A stretch of 64,000 bases of DNA from Priestia megaterium (GTDB lineage: Bacteria; Bacillota; Bacilli; Bacillales; Bacillaceae_H). The notes under the pieces are model-generated. The model worked only from the letters and a program-made list of their open reading frames with translations. It ran no database searches and was not told the DNA's origin. The stretch spans positions 3,696,001-3,760,000 of the forward strand of contig NZ_CP085442.1 of the NCBI RefSeq assembly GCF_023824195.1. Reading direction: 5' to 3'. The position numbers were made by a program, and so were the translations under genes. This document shows, in pieces, positions 52,964 to 62,176 of the stretch; positions within the stretch are counted from its first letter, which is position 1, and each line of letters begins with the position of its first letter.

Positions 52964-53608
52964 TTAATCATCGCTTCCTAAAATACCGAAAAAGCGAAGC
53001 AAGTTGATGAATAGATTAATAAAATCTAAATACAAAGACAGTGCCAAAATCGGAACAAGCTCTTCTGTGATTTCACCGTGCTTCATTTTATTAAAATCAT
53101 ACAGCACATAAAGTGAGAAAACGATGGTACCAATCACTGAGAATGCCATGAGTCCAGGCGTTGTTAATGGACTAAACAGCGAGAAAATGCTGATACAGAC
53201 CAGTGCTAACAGCGCTACTAATAAAAAGCTGCCTAAAAACCCTAAATCTTTTTTCGTTTTTGCGCCAATTACACCCATCACCGTAAAAATAACGAACGTG
53301 CTTCCAAACGCATAAAGAACGACCTGCGCTCCCGCTACTGACGCATAGTGGCTAACAATTGGAAAGAGCGTGATGCCTGATATAAATGAAAACGCATATG
53401 TAAAACCGTATCCTACGCTTTTTTTCTTTCTTAACATAAATGCCGCAACCAGCATCACAAGTTCAGCAATCGCTAACGGAATAAAATAAGCCGGCGGCAC
53501 ATATTGACCTACGTATAAGCCAACTGTTGAAATAAATAACGAAAAAATAAATGTTACTAATACTTTTTGAAACAGAGACCGCTGCTCTACTCCAATCACT
53601 TCTTGCAT
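52964..53608 (-). CDS. yetJ: Bax inhibitor-1/YetJ-like calcium channel
   Basis: A 214-residue protein with seven membrane helices. FSVIGTIVFSLYVLYDFNKM and ALSLYLDFINLFINLLRFFG keep the paired aspartates (YDF and LDF) that form the pH-sensing latch in BsYetJ. Length equals the family. Function in B. subtilis: pH-sensitive calcium leak. AAGAAGG-type site before the ATG. It stands alone; a repeat copy lies behind it. Confidence 0.93.
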   Translation of the reverse strand: MQEVIGVEQRSLFQKVLVTFIFSLFISTVGLYVGQYVPPAYFIPLAIAELVMLVAAFMLRKKKSVGYGFTYAFSFISGITLFPIVSHYASVAGAQVVLYAFGSTFVIFTVMGVIGAKTKKDLGFLGSFLLVALLALVCISIFSLFSPLTTPGLMAFSVIGTIVFSLYVLYDFNKMKHGEITEELVPILALSLYLDFINLFINLLRFFGILGSDD

Positions 53609-53714
53609 GTGTAAAACCTTCTTTCTAAAATCTGTTATATTTTATATAATACCTACCTTTTTAAGAAAAATAAAGATAATACTAAGGTCTTTTTTCTTAT
53701 TTCTATAGAAAGCA

Positions 53715-53738
53715 AGCATAGACGCTGCCGTCTATGCT
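53715..53738 (-). terminator. Terminator of clpP
   Basis: AGCATAGACG and CGTCTATGCT around CTGC. Confidence 0.7.
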
Positions 53739-53752
53739 TAATTGTCATACCT

Positions 53753-54334
53753 TTATTTCGGCAAAAGAATACCGTCAATAATTCCGTACTCCTTTGCCTC
53801 TTCAGCACTCATAAAATAATCTCGTTCCGTATCGTTTGCCACTTTTTCAACCGGCTGTCCCGTTCGTGTTGATATGATTTCATTAATATGCTGCTTGAGC
53901 TTTAAAATTCGGCGAGCGCTAATTTCAATTTCAGTCGCTTGCCCTCTAGCCCCTCCTAGCGGCTGATGAATCATAATTTCGCTATTCGGCAGTGCATAGC
54001 GCTTTCCTTTTGTTCCTGCTAACAGAAGCAGTGCGCCAAAAGAAGCGGCCATGCCCGTGCAAATCGTTTGAACGTCCGGCTCGATGTACTGCATTGTATC
54101 ATAAATCGCAAACCCTGCTGAAGTCGAACCTCCGGGGCTGTTAATGTAAAGTGAAATATCTTTTTTAGGATCATCTGCCGCAAGAAACAGCAGCTGCGCA
54201 ACCACGCTGTTGGCAATATGATCATTGATTTCATCACCAATTAAAATAATTCGGTCTTTTAACAGCCTCGAATAAATATCATACGAACGTTCACCGCGGT
54301 TACTTTGTTCAATCACATATGGAATGGTGCTCAT
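53753..54334 (-). CDS. clpP: ATP-dependent Clp protease proteolytic subunit (paralogue)
   Basis: A 193-residue ClpP, the barrel protease that degrades unfolded and regulatory proteins fed by Clp ATPases. Catalytic triad Ser98 (GMAASFGA), His123 (MIHQPLGG) and Asp172 (ERDYFMS) are all present. [20 protein letters not shown] is the usual mature N-terminus. The start at 54334 follows AAGGAGGATATCT; the longer frame runs into the sigma gene. The GMAASFGA loop has Phe instead of the common Met, typical of paralogues. It sits 29 nt after an ECF-like sigma gene, likely one transcript. Confidence 0.94.
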   Translation of the reverse strand: MSTIPYVIEQSNRGERSYDIYSRLLKDRIILIGDEINDHIANSVVAQLLFLAADDPKKDISLYINSPGGSTSAGFAIYDTMQYIEPDVQTICTGMAASFGALLLLAGTKGKRYALPNSEIMIHQPLGGARGQATEIEISARRILKLKQHINEIISTRTGQPVEKVANDTERDYFMSAEEAKEYGIIDGILLPK

Positions 54335-54363
54335 AGATATCCTCCTTATCACACGTAATATGG

Positions 54364-55029
54364 CTATGCAGCCATGCAGAGAGTGCACGTCGGAGTATAC
54401 GCCGGTTTTTGGATGATGCTTTTTAAGGAAGGTAGAGCATGAATCAAAAGTGCTGGATCCTGCACTTCTAGCGTCTTATAAAAAAGCTCTGACAGCTCTT
54501 TTCGTTCTTTTTCATCCCAAAAAGAATCTGTGGAAAACGGTTCACTCCCTTTTTCTAACCGCTGCTTGGCACGATGCAAATTGCTTTTTACCGCTGTTTC
54601 TGACGTTTGTAAAATCGAAGCGATTTCTTTCAGCTGATAGCGGAATCCTTCTTTTAAGAAAAAGATAACCGCTTGCTTCGGCGTAAATTGACTAAGCAGC
54701 AGCTCGACCGAGTGTCCCTTACTATCAAACGTATGCTTTTCAGCTTGTTGTTCCAAAGCTTTTTCTTCGACTATTCCTTCACGCTTTCTTTTTCGCAGCA
54801 GGTCGATCCAGTGGTGATACGCTATTTTGTTTAACAGCGCGGAAGACAGTCTTTGCTCTTCACCTTTATATCGCTGAGCCTTTAAAAACGTTTCTTGGGC
54901 AATATCGTCTCCATCCCACACATTCTGCGCTAAAAAGCGGCAGTACTGCTGCAATTTTGGGTAATGCTCGTTCCAGCAGGCATCGTCAAAGCTTTCTGTT
55001 TGTATTTCGATTTTTTTTGAACGTGACAT
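54364..55029 (-). CDS. ECF-like sigma factor
   Basis: A 221-residue sigma-70-like protein: region 2 ([40 protein letters not shown]) and region 4 ([40 protein letters not shown]). There is no regions 1 or 3. A C-terminal ~50-residue tail ends with TCTLCMAA, a CxxC pair that could sense redox or bind metal. The ATG at 55029 follows AAAGGAGTG. No anti-sigma gene is adjacent; a clpP gene follows, perhaps linked to its turnover. Confidence 0.85.
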   Translation of the reverse strand: MSRSKKIEIQTESFDDACWNEHYPKLQQYCRFLAQNVWDGDDIAQETFLKAQRYKGEEQRLSSALLNKIAYHHWIDLLRKRKREGIVEEKALEQQAEKHTFDSKGHSVELLLSQFTPKQAVIFFLKEGFRYQLKEIASILQTSETAVKSNLHRAKQRLEKGSEPFSTDSFWDEKERKELSELFYKTLEVQDPALLIHALPSLKSIIQKPAYTPTCTLCMAA

Positions 55030-55179
55030 GATTTTCACTCCTTTTGCACTCTCTATTTAATAAACGATTAAAGGAAGTTCAAAAGATACGGGGGATCAAA
55101 TTTTTTTACACATTATACGCTTAAGCAGCCATTTTTTTGTATTAATGAAGATACTTTTATCTGAGGAGTCTAAAATAAT

Positions 55180-55719
55180 ATGCGAAGAAGACGATTATAT
55201 GGCAAGAAGAAAACGAACAAACTTCACTATAAAGACTTAACCTGTGAATACCCTCAGCCTGCTTTGCCTATGAGCTATACAAGTGAAGCTCCTTTTTACT
55301 ATTATGACGCGTCAGACGACGAAAGACAAAACGACTTTGAACTATATTCAGAGATTTGTATCATGAATCAAGAACATTTTTTCATTAGAGGCTGTGTTGA
55401 AATTCCTGTTCTCAATGAAGAAAATCCTTTCATTTGGAACGTCTGGGTTTCTTTAAGTGAAGAAAATTTCCGCCGAATGATAGATTTATGGGAAAGTGAC
55501 AAAAGAGAAAATGAACCGCCTTATTTCGGCTGGTTTTCAGTTTCAATTCCAGGCTATCCGGAAACGTTAAATTTAAAAACAAAAGTGCATACAAGATCTG
55601 TTGGAACACGGCCGCTCATTGAATTAGAGCCGACCGATCACCCTTTAGCCGTCGAGCAGCGGGAAGGGATAACTCTAGAGCGAATCAAATACATACAAAA
55701 ACAATTGACTTCGTATTAA
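55180..55719 (+). CDS. DUF2199-like protein
   Basis: A 179-residue soluble protein. LPMSYTSEAPFYYYDASDDE, IMNQEHFFIRGCVEIPVLNE, FIWNVWVSLSEENFRRMIDL and FGWFSVSIPGYPETLNLKTK match DUF2199. It lacks the CxxC that opens many family members. GAGGAG is 11 bases before the ATG. Function unknown. Confidence 0.75.
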   Translation: MRRRRLYGKKKTNKLHYKDLTCEYPQPALPMSYTSEAPFYYYDASDDERQNDFELYSEICIMNQEHFFIRGCVEIPVLNEENPFIWNVWVSLSEENFRRMIDLWESDKRENEPPYFGWFSVSIPGYPETLNLKTKVHTRSVGTRPLIELEPTDHPLAVEQREGITLERIKYIQKQLTSY

Positions 55720-55720
55720 A

Positions 55721-55753
55721 AAAACAAGACAGCCCCAGACTGTCTTGTTTTTT
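55721..55753. terminator. Bidirectional terminator
   Basis: AAAACAAGACAG and CTGTCTTGTTTT around CCCCAGA. Confidence 0.85.
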
Positions 55754-55757
55754 ACCT

Positions 55758-57008
55758 TTATGGCATGCGCTTTGCTCCGTAGTATTTAGGCGCCCAGTAG
55801 CTGTCTACTTTATAGTTTGTAATTTTCACGCCTTGGGATGTAGATACGTGAACGACGTAATCATTTCCAATATAGATAGATGGAATAAGCGAACTTCCTT
55901 CAAAAAAGACGAGATCTCCCGGCTTCAAGTCAGATTGTGAAATGGTTTCTCCTGCTTCCCACTGCTGACTCGCATAGCGCGGAATGTCTTTTCCAGCTGC
56001 TTCTTTGTAAATGTATTGAACAAAACCAGCCGTATCAAAGCCTGCAGAAGGACTTGTCCCCCCTTGTGCGTAAGGTACTTCTCCTACATATTTAAGAGAT
56101 TCCGTCACAAATGGATTGTCTTTTGACAGCGCTAAGTCATCGTAGCGCCTTGCTCCTGCGTACTTAGATGTCCAGTAGCTGCTTGTCAGGTAATCCACCG
56201 TCACATTTTCGCTGCGCTTGGCATGAATAAACTGATTACCGCCTGCATAGATGCCGACGTGTGAAATCCCTTCACGATACGTGTCTTTAAAAAAGATAAC
56301 GTCTCCTGGCTTTAAATCTGCGCGAGCAACTTCTTCTCCAACTTGCCACTGCTGATCGGTTGATCTCGGAAGATAGACGTCCGATGCGTGTTGAAATACA
56401 TACGCAACAAATGCGGAACAGTCAAAACCGTCCGTTGGCGACTCGCCTCCAAATACATATGGTGTACCAAGATGTTTTAATGCTTCTGCAATCACTTCAT
56501 TATCTTTTGCAATTTCCGGTGCTTCTGTAATGCGCTTTGCTTTGGCGAAATGTGATGACCAATACGCGCTGCTTGAAATGTTTTTCACAACGACTTTTCC
56601 GTCTGAAGAAGATGCATAAATCATCTCATCGTCTCCGATATAAATAGCGGCTACGTTCACTTCACCGTTTTCATTGGTGTCAAAAAACAATACATCGCCT
56701 GCTTGCAGCTCGTTTTTATCGACGTCTGTTCCAAGCTCTGACTGTTCTTTCACGGAACGAGGAAGCGTTGTATCGAGCGCTTGCTTAAACACATATTGAA
56801 CGAAGCCAGAGCTGTCAAACCCTTCGCTTAGCGTCTCTCCTCCAGACGTATAATCCGCTCCTTCATACGTTTTTGCTTTGTCAGCAATCACGTTTTCATC
56901 TGTGGCAGCCTGTACTTGCACAGCTTTTTCTGCAGGAAAAGCGCCTTCATAAAAAGTGGCAAGACTAAGTCCTAACGCTGTGACCATAAGAGGTTTCATT
57001 ACTTTCAT
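55758..57008 (-). CDS. Secreted triple NlpC/P60 protein, only the middle domain catalytic
   Basis: A 416-residue exported protein: signal peptide (first ~35 residues, end near VQA-ATD) and three NlpC/P60 repeats. Repeat 2 is intact: GFDCSAFVAYVF (Cys197), GISHVGIY (His250), FIHAKRS (His262). Repeat 1 has GFDSSGF (Ser66), NVAAIYIG (Ala120) and MIYASS; repeat 3 has GFDTAGF (Thr326), IPSIYIG (Ser377) with only YVVHVS kept. So two pseudo-domains flank one active peptidoglycan endopeptidase domain. The cell-wall peptide is the expected substrate; the flanking repeats may bind wall. Confidence 0.9.
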   Translation of the reverse strand: MKVMKPLMVTALGLSLATFYEGAFPAEKAVQVQAATDENVIADKAKTYEGADYTSGGETLSEGFDSSGFVQYVFKQALDTTLPRSVKEQSELGTDVDKNELQAGDVLFFDTNENGEVNVAAIYIGDDEMIYASSSDGKVVVKNISSSAYWSSHFAKAKRITEAPEIAKDNEVIAEALKHLGTPYVFGGESPTDGFDCSAFVAYVFQHASDVYLPRSTDQQWQVGEEVARADLKPGDVIFFKDTYREGISHVGIYAGGNQFIHAKRSENVTVDYLTSSYWTSKYAGARRYDDLALSKDNPFVTESLKYVGEVPYAQGGTSPSAGFDTAGFVQYIYKEAAGKDIPRYASQQWEAGETISQSDLKPGDLVFFEGSSLIPSIYIGNDYVVHVSTSQGVKITNYKVDSYWAPKYYGAKRMP

Positions 57009-57155
57009 GTTTGTTCTCCTTTGTTTTTTATTTCATCCAAGAAGTTTTATATGTAAATGGTTCTCCTGTTAAAGTATGGTGCAGATGGATAGGAATTGGC
57101 TAGTACCTTTTGACTTAAATATGCTTCCCTTCCAAAGTCCTGTAAAAAATCCATA

Positions 57156-57189
57156 AAAAAACTCGGCGCATATTACGCCGAGCTTTTTT
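57156..57189. terminator. Terminator
   Basis: AAACTCGGCG and CGCCGAGCTTT around CATATTA. Confidence 0.8.
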
Positions 57190-58387
57190 ATTTCATGCCT
57201 ACCTGGATATTCGCTGCTTTTTGTTTTTGACGTAAATTTGCAATCCACTTATAGTAAAGTGTAATCAAGAGAACAAAAATCCCAAGCGCAAAGTACAGTT
57301 TTGAATACCCTAAAGCACCTGCTGCAATTCCTAATACAAATGAACCAACCGCAATACCGCTATCATAAAACGTAAAGAATGTGGCAGTTGCATATGCGCT
57401 TCGGTGAGCAGGCGCCGCTTGAATCGCAAGCGTTTGGAAGCTAGGAAGCAGCGTTCCGTAGCCTAGACCTACTAACGCACCTGAAAACAGCAGCATCCAA
57501 GAAGAATGTGTAAGGCTTAAGCTAAATAGACCAATCGCAAAGACAATACATGATGGAATAATCACAATGTTTGGGCCAGATTTATCAAATAATCTTCCTG
57601 TAAACGGTCGTGAAATCAGCATTGCAGCTGCGAACACGACAAAGAAAAAGCTTGCTGTTTTAATCAATCCAAGCGACTGTGCATACACAGAAATAAAAGA
57701 AATAATACTTGCATACGAAAAAGAAACGAGAATACCTACAGATGAAATCGGCATGGATTTCTTTTCAAACAAATCGCTCAGTGAAAATGATTTCTTTACT
57801 GACGGAGCAGCGTTTTCTTGAAGATTTTTGACCATCATTCCGCACAGCCAGCCAACGAGCATAATCACGCCAAATACAAGGAAAATAATGTTGTATGCCA
57901 TGTATTGATGAAGCGTTAATGCTAAAAACGGCCCTGCAACAACGGCTAAGTTCATCGACATTCCAAAGTAGCCAAGTCCTTCTCCTCGTCGTTTAGCGGG
58001 AACTAAATCCGCCGCAATCGCTCCGGTGACGGTTGTCGCTAAGCTGAATGAAATTCCTTGAAAGAAGCGCAGTAATAACAGCACGTTAAAATGGTGGATG
58101 AACATATATAAGAAGGAAGAAAGCGCAAAAATGAGGGTACTAAATACAAGCGTTTTTTTCTTTCCAATGTTTTCAATGACTTTTCCTGAAAATGGTCTCA
58201 CAATAATCGCTGATAATAAAAAGATTGTAACAACAAGCCCTGCCTGCGTACTCGTGCCGTCTAAGGCGTCTAATACATAAATCGGCAGCAGCGTCAACAG
58301 TGCATAAAACACGACAAAAATAAAAAAGTTGGTAATTGCAATGCTGATAAAGCTTTTAGTCCAGATTGGCTCCTGCTGGTTCGTCAT
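57188..58387 (-). CDS. MFS multidrug-type transporter
   Basis: A 399-residue permease with 12 helices: ITNFFIFVVFYALLTLLPIY, SGKVIENIGKKKTLVFS (motif A-like), FFQGISFSLATTVTGAIAAD and GALVGLGYGTLLPSFQTLAI. The MarR gene immediately upstream overlaps it by 32 nt, a classic MarR-controlled efflux pair. GGGTGAA precedes the ATG. Substrate unknown. Confidence 0.88.
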   Translation of the reverse strand: MTNQQEPIWTKSFISIAITNFFIFVVFYALLTLLPIYVLDALDGTSTQAGLVVTIFLLSAIIVRPFSGKVIENIGKKKTLVFSTLIFALSSFLYMFIHHFNVLLLLRFFQGISFSLATTVTGAIAADLVPAKRRGEGLGYFGMSMNLAVVAGPFLALTLHQYMAYNIIFLVFGVIMLVGWLCGMMVKNLQENAAPSVKKSFSLSDLFEKKSMPISSVGILVSFSYASIISFISVYAQSLGLIKTASFFFVVFAAAMLISRPFTGRLFDKSGPNIVIIPSCIVFAIGLFSLSLTHSSWMLLFSGALVGLGYGTLLPSFQTLAIQAAPAHRSAYATATFFTFYDSGIAVGSFVLGIAAGALGYSKLYFALGIFVLLITLYYKWIANLRQKQKAANIQVGMK

Positions 58388-58808
58388 TCATTTCACCCTT
58401 TTCTGTAGATTTACAAATTTTCTTTAATAATGAAATAAGCTGATCTTGTTCGTTGTCGGATAAAGCAATCAGCAAATTTTCTTCCAAACGTTGAATTTCT
58501 TGCTGAATTTCCGGAAGCTTTTTCTTCGCTTGAGGAGATAAATAAACGATGCGCTCTCGTTTATCACTGCCTGCTTTTCGAACGATCCATCCGCTTTTTT
58601 CAAGCCTTGTTAACGTGCGGGTAACCGTTGGCGCTTCGACATTTAAATACTGCCAAATCTCAGTTTGCGTCATCGAACCGAATCGCTTTAAACAAAATAA
58701 AATTGAATACTGTGAACTGTATAGCCCGTACACTTTTAACACTTCATTTACTTCTTTAATAGACAATCTCGACTTTTGATGAAGCTCATGAAACACCAAG
58801 TTATTCAC
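58356..58808 (-). CDS. MarR family transcriptional regulator
   Basis: A 150-residue winged-helix regulator: KSRLSIKEVNEVLKVYGLYS, MTQTEIWQYLNVEAPTVTRT, LTRLEKSGWIVRKAGSDKRE and RIVYLSPQAKKKLPEIQQEI. The GTG start at 58808 has GAGGTGG five to six bases upstream; the longer frame would put the ATG before that site. It precedes and overlaps the MFS gene, which it probably represses. Ligand not known. Confidence 0.88.
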   Translation of the reverse strand: MNNLVFHELHQKSRLSIKEVNEVLKVYGLYSSQYSILFCLKRFGSMTQTEIWQYLNVEAPTVTRTLTRLEKSGWIVRKAGSDKRERIVYLSPQAKKKLPEIQQEIQRLEENLLIALSDNEQDQLISLLKKICKSTEKGEMNDEPAGANLD

Positions 58809-59060
58809 TTTTCCCACCTCACCTTTCATTTTATTTACCTAGGTAACTAATTGTTCTTTTATTAGTATATGTGCTACTACTTAATGTGTAAAGGTAGCCA
58901 AAGAGAGCGAAAAACAGCTGTTTTCTCTCATTTTCGACTAATGATTTACGCTTTCACTTCTGTTTTCTTATTCTTTCGTATCACGAAACTTTTTGTATAT
59001 ATTTACATGCACCTGCAAACTCTGTTAAAGAAGACGAAACAATATGCGGGAGGCTGGTAT

Positions 59061-59489
59061 ATGTTTTCACTGCGCGGCGATGCTCATAAAGTCTACCTTA
59101 AACTGAAAAAAGCGGCTCATCAAAACCAAAACGCAGAAGAAATTGATGAATTAGCGGAAATGGAAGAAATTCGGCAGCTTTACCTTACGCTCGACAGCGC
59201 TATTTTGCGAAAAGTGTATTACCGAATGACTAAAGAAAAAAACGGCTCCGGCGTCATTCCCATCCTTGTTTCTGCCTTGCCTTGGCTCTTTTTTTTATTT
59301 TCGCAGCGACTGCAGCAATTTTTATTTAAAGACGGGAGCTGGCTTTGGATTATTTTTGTGCTGCTGTATGTTTTTATTCTCATTCCAAGCGTGTTTCTTC
59401 ATTTCCGTGAACAATCGTGGGCTTCTGTTCATATTGAAATTATTCAAGACATTTTAAAAGACCGTGAAAAAGAGCCGAAACCCCTTTAA
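59061..59489 (+). CDS. Hypothetical protein with two C-terminal membrane helices
   Basis: A 142-residue protein starting MFSLRGDAHKVYLKLKKAAH after GGGAGGCTGGTAT. The N-terminal 85 residues are helical and charged, then two membrane segments (VIPILVSALPWLFFLF, WLWIIFVLLYVFILIPSVFL). No family recognised. The longer frame from 58869 has no good start. Confidence 0.65.
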   Translation: MFSLRGDAHKVYLKLKKAAHQNQNAEEIDELAEMEEIRQLYLTLDSAILRKVYYRMTKEKNGSGVIPILVSALPWLFFLFSQRLQQFLFKDGSWLWIIFVLLYVFILIPSVFLHFREQSWASVHIEIIQDILKDREKEPKPL

Positions 59490-59508
59490 GGTCCGGCTGT
59501 TTTTTACC
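59473..59508. terminator. Terminator
   Basis: AGCCG and CGGCT with an AT-rich loop and TTTTTT tail. Confidence 0.55.
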
Positions 59509-59510
59509 TA

Positions 59511-60161
59511 TTATGAAATAGCTTGTCTGCTTTCTACGTCTCGACCTAACTTTCTTTTGATACGCTGCAGCGCGTTGTCAATTGACTTGACGTGCGTATT
59601 TAATTCTTTCGAAATTTCAGCGTATGAATGGCCGTCCATATACAGCGTCAATGCTTTTCTTTCCAATTCACTAAGTGTTTCCGCAATTTTTAACTCGCGG
59701 TCTTCCACTTTTTCTTGATGAATCAGCACCGCTTCCGGGTTAGCAATTTGATCGCCAGGAATCATATCCATCAGCGTATAGTTTGATTCTTCATCATACA
59801 GAGGCTTGTCCAATGAAATGTACGAATTTAACGGACCGTGCTTTTGACGAGTAGCCGTTTTAATCGCCGTAATGATTTGTCTTGTGATACATAACTCCGC
59901 AAACCCTTTAAAAGATGTTAGCTTGTCTTCGTTAAAGTCGCGAATTGCTTTGTATAGTCCAATCATTCCTTCTTGGACGATATCTTCTTTTTCAGCACCA
60001 ATCAAAAAGTATTTTCTTGCTTTTCCCCTTACAAGATTTTGATACTTGTTGATTAAATACTCTAATGATTTTTCGTCTCCACTATGAACCATTTCAACCA
60101 AAACATGATCTTCTAACATAGCATAATTTTGAACTTTTTCAATTACGATGCCTACGCTCAC
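59511..60161 (-). CDS. SigH-like RNA polymerase sigma factor
   Basis: A 216-residue sigma factor of the sigma-H (Spo0H) type. Region 2: YFLIGAEKEDIVQEGMIGLY and LTSFKGFAELCITRQIITAI; linker KTATRQKHGPLNSYISLDKP; region 4: LSELERKALTLYMDGHSYAE and LNTHVKSIDNALQRIKRKLG. It strongly resembles sigma-H over its length but has a different N-terminus (MSVGIVIEKVQNYAMLEDHV). It is not in the usual sigH neighbourhood (rpmG-secE-nusG), so it looks like a paralogue. Control by sigma-H-like promoters remains inference. Confidence 0.88.
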   Translation of the reverse strand: MSVGIVIEKVQNYAMLEDHVLVEMVHSGDEKSLEYLINKYQNLVRGKARKYFLIGAEKEDIVQEGMIGLYKAIRDFNEDKLTSFKGFAELCITRQIITAIKTATRQKHGPLNSYISLDKPLYDEESNYTLMDMIPGDQIANPEAVLIHQEKVEDRELKIAETLSELERKALTLYMDGHSYAEISKELNTHVKSIDNALQRIKRKLGRDVESRQAIS

Positions 60162-60546
60162 TCATATCCCCCCGTTACACTTAGTTGAGTTTTGATGTGT
60201 TCTAAACTGATGCATGATCTACTTGTTACGACGCTACTGCAATACGGTCCAGAAACGTAAAAAGCGTACAGAGTAAACTGTCGCTTTCCTCTCTCACTTT
60301 ATGCTCCCCTGCATCTTTCTATAATCTATTATAAAAGAGTATAACCGATAAAAATCAAAAAGGTTGTCGAAATATGAAAGTGTTTGCAAAAAAAATCAAT
60401 TTTTATAGAAAATTCACACAAATCACTTTATTATTTCATATAGTGACAGCAATCTGTAAAAAAAGCAATAAAAAAACACTTCCATATGAAATAAACTTAC
60501 TCAAGCAGAGTAAGTCGAAGTTGCAGATGATACTGCGCATATAGGA

Positions 60547-60696
60547 TTAGTTGCCTTCCGGCTTATCAGCATTTTTTGTTCCCTTGCTTTTATAAGGCTT
60601 TGCATTTTTCTTCTTTTTTGCACTCGCCTGCCAGCGGTTCCACCCTTTTTTTCCGGTGCCTCGCCCCGTGCCGCCTTTACCTTTTGCTTTACTCAT
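60547..60696 (-). CDS. DUF3934 family basic miniprotein
   Basis: A 49-residue very basic protein: MSKAKGKGGTGRGTGKKGWN, RWQASAKKKKNAKPYKSKGT. The start at 60696 follows GGAGGAATACGT. The lysine/glycine composition fits DUF3934, a small protein family of Bacillus. It could bind nucleic acid. Function unknown. The 60162-60546 interval holds only the sigma-gene upstream region and a small CTTACTC/GAGTAAG hairpin near 60490. Confidence 0.75.
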   Translation of the reverse strand: MSKAKGKGGTGRGTGKKGWNRWQASAKKKKNAKPYKSKGTKNADKPEGN

Positions 60697-60730
60697 ACGT
60701 ATTCCTCCGTTACCTGCGTGTTTGCTACAA

Positions 60731-60766
60731 TAAAAAAAGACCCCGTCCAAAGTCGGAGTCTTTTTT
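60731..60766 (-). terminator. Terminator of the cold-shock gene
   Basis: AAAAAGACTCCGACTTT with GGACGGGGTCTTTTTTT (imperfect stem on the minus strand). Confidence 0.75.
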
Positions 60767-60779
60767 GGATTGCATAAAA

Positions 60780-60980
60780 TTATGCTTTTACAACGTTAGC
60801 AGCTTGTGCACCGCGTTGACCTTGCTCGATGTCGAAAGTCACTTTTTGACCTTCATCTAAAGATTTGAATCCGTCGCCTTGAATTGCGCTGAAATGTACG
60901 AATACATCTTCTCCGCCTTCAATTTCGATGAAACCGAAACCTTTTTCTGCATTAAACCATTTTACTGTACCTTCAGTCAT
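60780..60980 (-). CDS. CspA-family cold-shock protein
   Basis: A 66-residue single-strand nucleic-acid-binding protein: [20 protein letters not shown] (RNP1 KGFGFIE), [20 protein letters not shown] (RNP2 VFVHF) and [14 protein letters not shown]. Length and motifs match CspB/CspC/CspD. TGGAGG precedes the ATG. A leader of about 130 nt lies upstream, with a small GTGGA/TTCCAC stem just ahead of the ribosome-binding site. I cannot tell which Csp paralogue it is. Confidence 0.95.
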   Translation of the reverse strand: MTEGTVKWFNAEKGFGFIEIEGGEDVFVHFSAIQGDGFKSLDEGQKVTFDIEQGQRGAQAANVVKA

Positions 60981-61117
60981 ACTATTTCCTCCAGTGGTGG
61001 AATTACTCCACGCATATATTACTACCCTTGCTCAATCGTACTATTTCCAGATAAAAATTTCTATTGAAGAATATTTCTCTTCTTTCAATTTCATACCGAA
61101 CAAAAATAATTAACCTT

Positions 61118-61146
61118 AGTGTAACATATCAATTTAGAAATAGCAA
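61118..61146 (-). promoter_or_regulatory. Sigma-A promoter of the cold-shock gene
   Basis: Minus strand TTGCTA, 17 bp, TACACT, placing the RNA start about 130 nt before the start codon, typical of csp leaders. Confidence 0.6.
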
Positions 61147-61461
61147 GTTTCTGTTCTAAGACAGGTTTTATATTAATTATACATCTGCTAAAAGCCTACG
61201 GGGCAGCCTTGAGGCTACCAATATTTCTGGATTGTGATGCGGCATAAGGTTTTTTCATTCAGCAATATGTATCATCTCCACAAAAATAAATATTTCATAT
61301 CCTGCTTTCTAAGAACTATGCCACTTATAAATGGACATGCACATTTTTTATCAATTTATTTTCTACTCTCTTTCCTCCCACGCAATAAAATAACCATTAA
61401 TTACAAAATAAGATAATAATAGTATATAATGATACGTGATTTATAGCTAAGAAGGAACAAC

Positions 61462-62136
61462 ATGATTCGTGAACGATCACTTTTGATAAAAGGACTCACC
61501 TTTTTACTAGCTGTTTTTATTTTAAACATCCCTTTCCCTAACTCAACGCCGCTCAGTCATTCTGTCTTTCCTTTTTTAGGTCTTCCCATCTATGGAGATA
61601 AAGAAACAATGACGGGAATTCAACACGCTAGCAATGCGTGGGGAATTATACTTTCACTTGGTCTTTTTGCCCTTTACAAAAGTTTAAATCGTCATCGTTT
61701 AAAATTAACGATTTTAGCTGCGTTTATTGTCATATCGGGTCCTGGTCATATGGTTGAAGCGATGCAAAAGACCGTATTACCAGGTATGTATGCCGTTTCT
61801 TACGATGCGGAAAACAGCATTTGTACATTTGAGAGAAATAAAAAAGAAACCGTATTAACGGGCACCTGTGACCTTTCATTTGAAAATCACAGCTCAAAAC
61901 CTGTTACGTTTGAAGTAGCACTGGATGAGCGCTCCTATTTTAAAGAAGATACCCCTTTTTTACTTATGATGAATAAGCCTAGGCTTCATACTGTTACGTT
62001 GGAACCAAAGACGTATCAAACTGTCGAAATCACTTCATCTGTCAAAGTAGCAGACTTTCCTTCTAAAATCCCTATGAGTGAAGTAAACGGTTTTCATGTA
62101 AACATTTATCAAAAAGAGAAAAAGCGTTATTTATAA
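61462..62136 (+). CDS. Hypothetical membrane protein with a C-terminal beta domain
   Basis: A 224-residue protein: two or three N-terminal membrane helices (LLIKGLTFLLAVFILNIPFP, WGIILSLGLFALYKSL, ILAAFIVISGPGHMVEAM). These are followed by an extracellular beta-sandwich-like part (SYDAENSICTFERNKKETVL, HVNIYQKEKKRYL). Two cysteines at about residues 125 and 140 could pair. AAGGAACAAC precedes the ATG. No family recognised. A GGG hairpin terminator follows. Confidence 0.65.
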   Translation: MIRERSLLIKGLTFLLAVFILNIPFPNSTPLSHSVFPFLGLPIYGDKETMTGIQHASNAWGIILSLGLFALYKSLNRHRLKLTILAAFIVISGPGHMVEAMQKTVLPGMYAVSYDAENSICTFERNKKETVLTGTCDLSFENHSSKPVTFEVALDERSYFKEDTPFLLMMNKPRLHTVTLEPKTYQTVEITSSVKVADFPSKIPMSEVNGFHVNIYQKEKKRYL

Positions 62137-62142
62137 GCATAG

Positions 62143-62165
62143 AAAAAGCCCTTATAGGGCTTTTT
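62143..62165. terminator. Terminator
   Basis: AAAAAGCCCT and AGGGCTTTTT around TAT, between the 61462 gene and the YjcZ-type gene. Confidence 0.8.
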
Positions 62166-62176
62166 AAATGAGTGAA

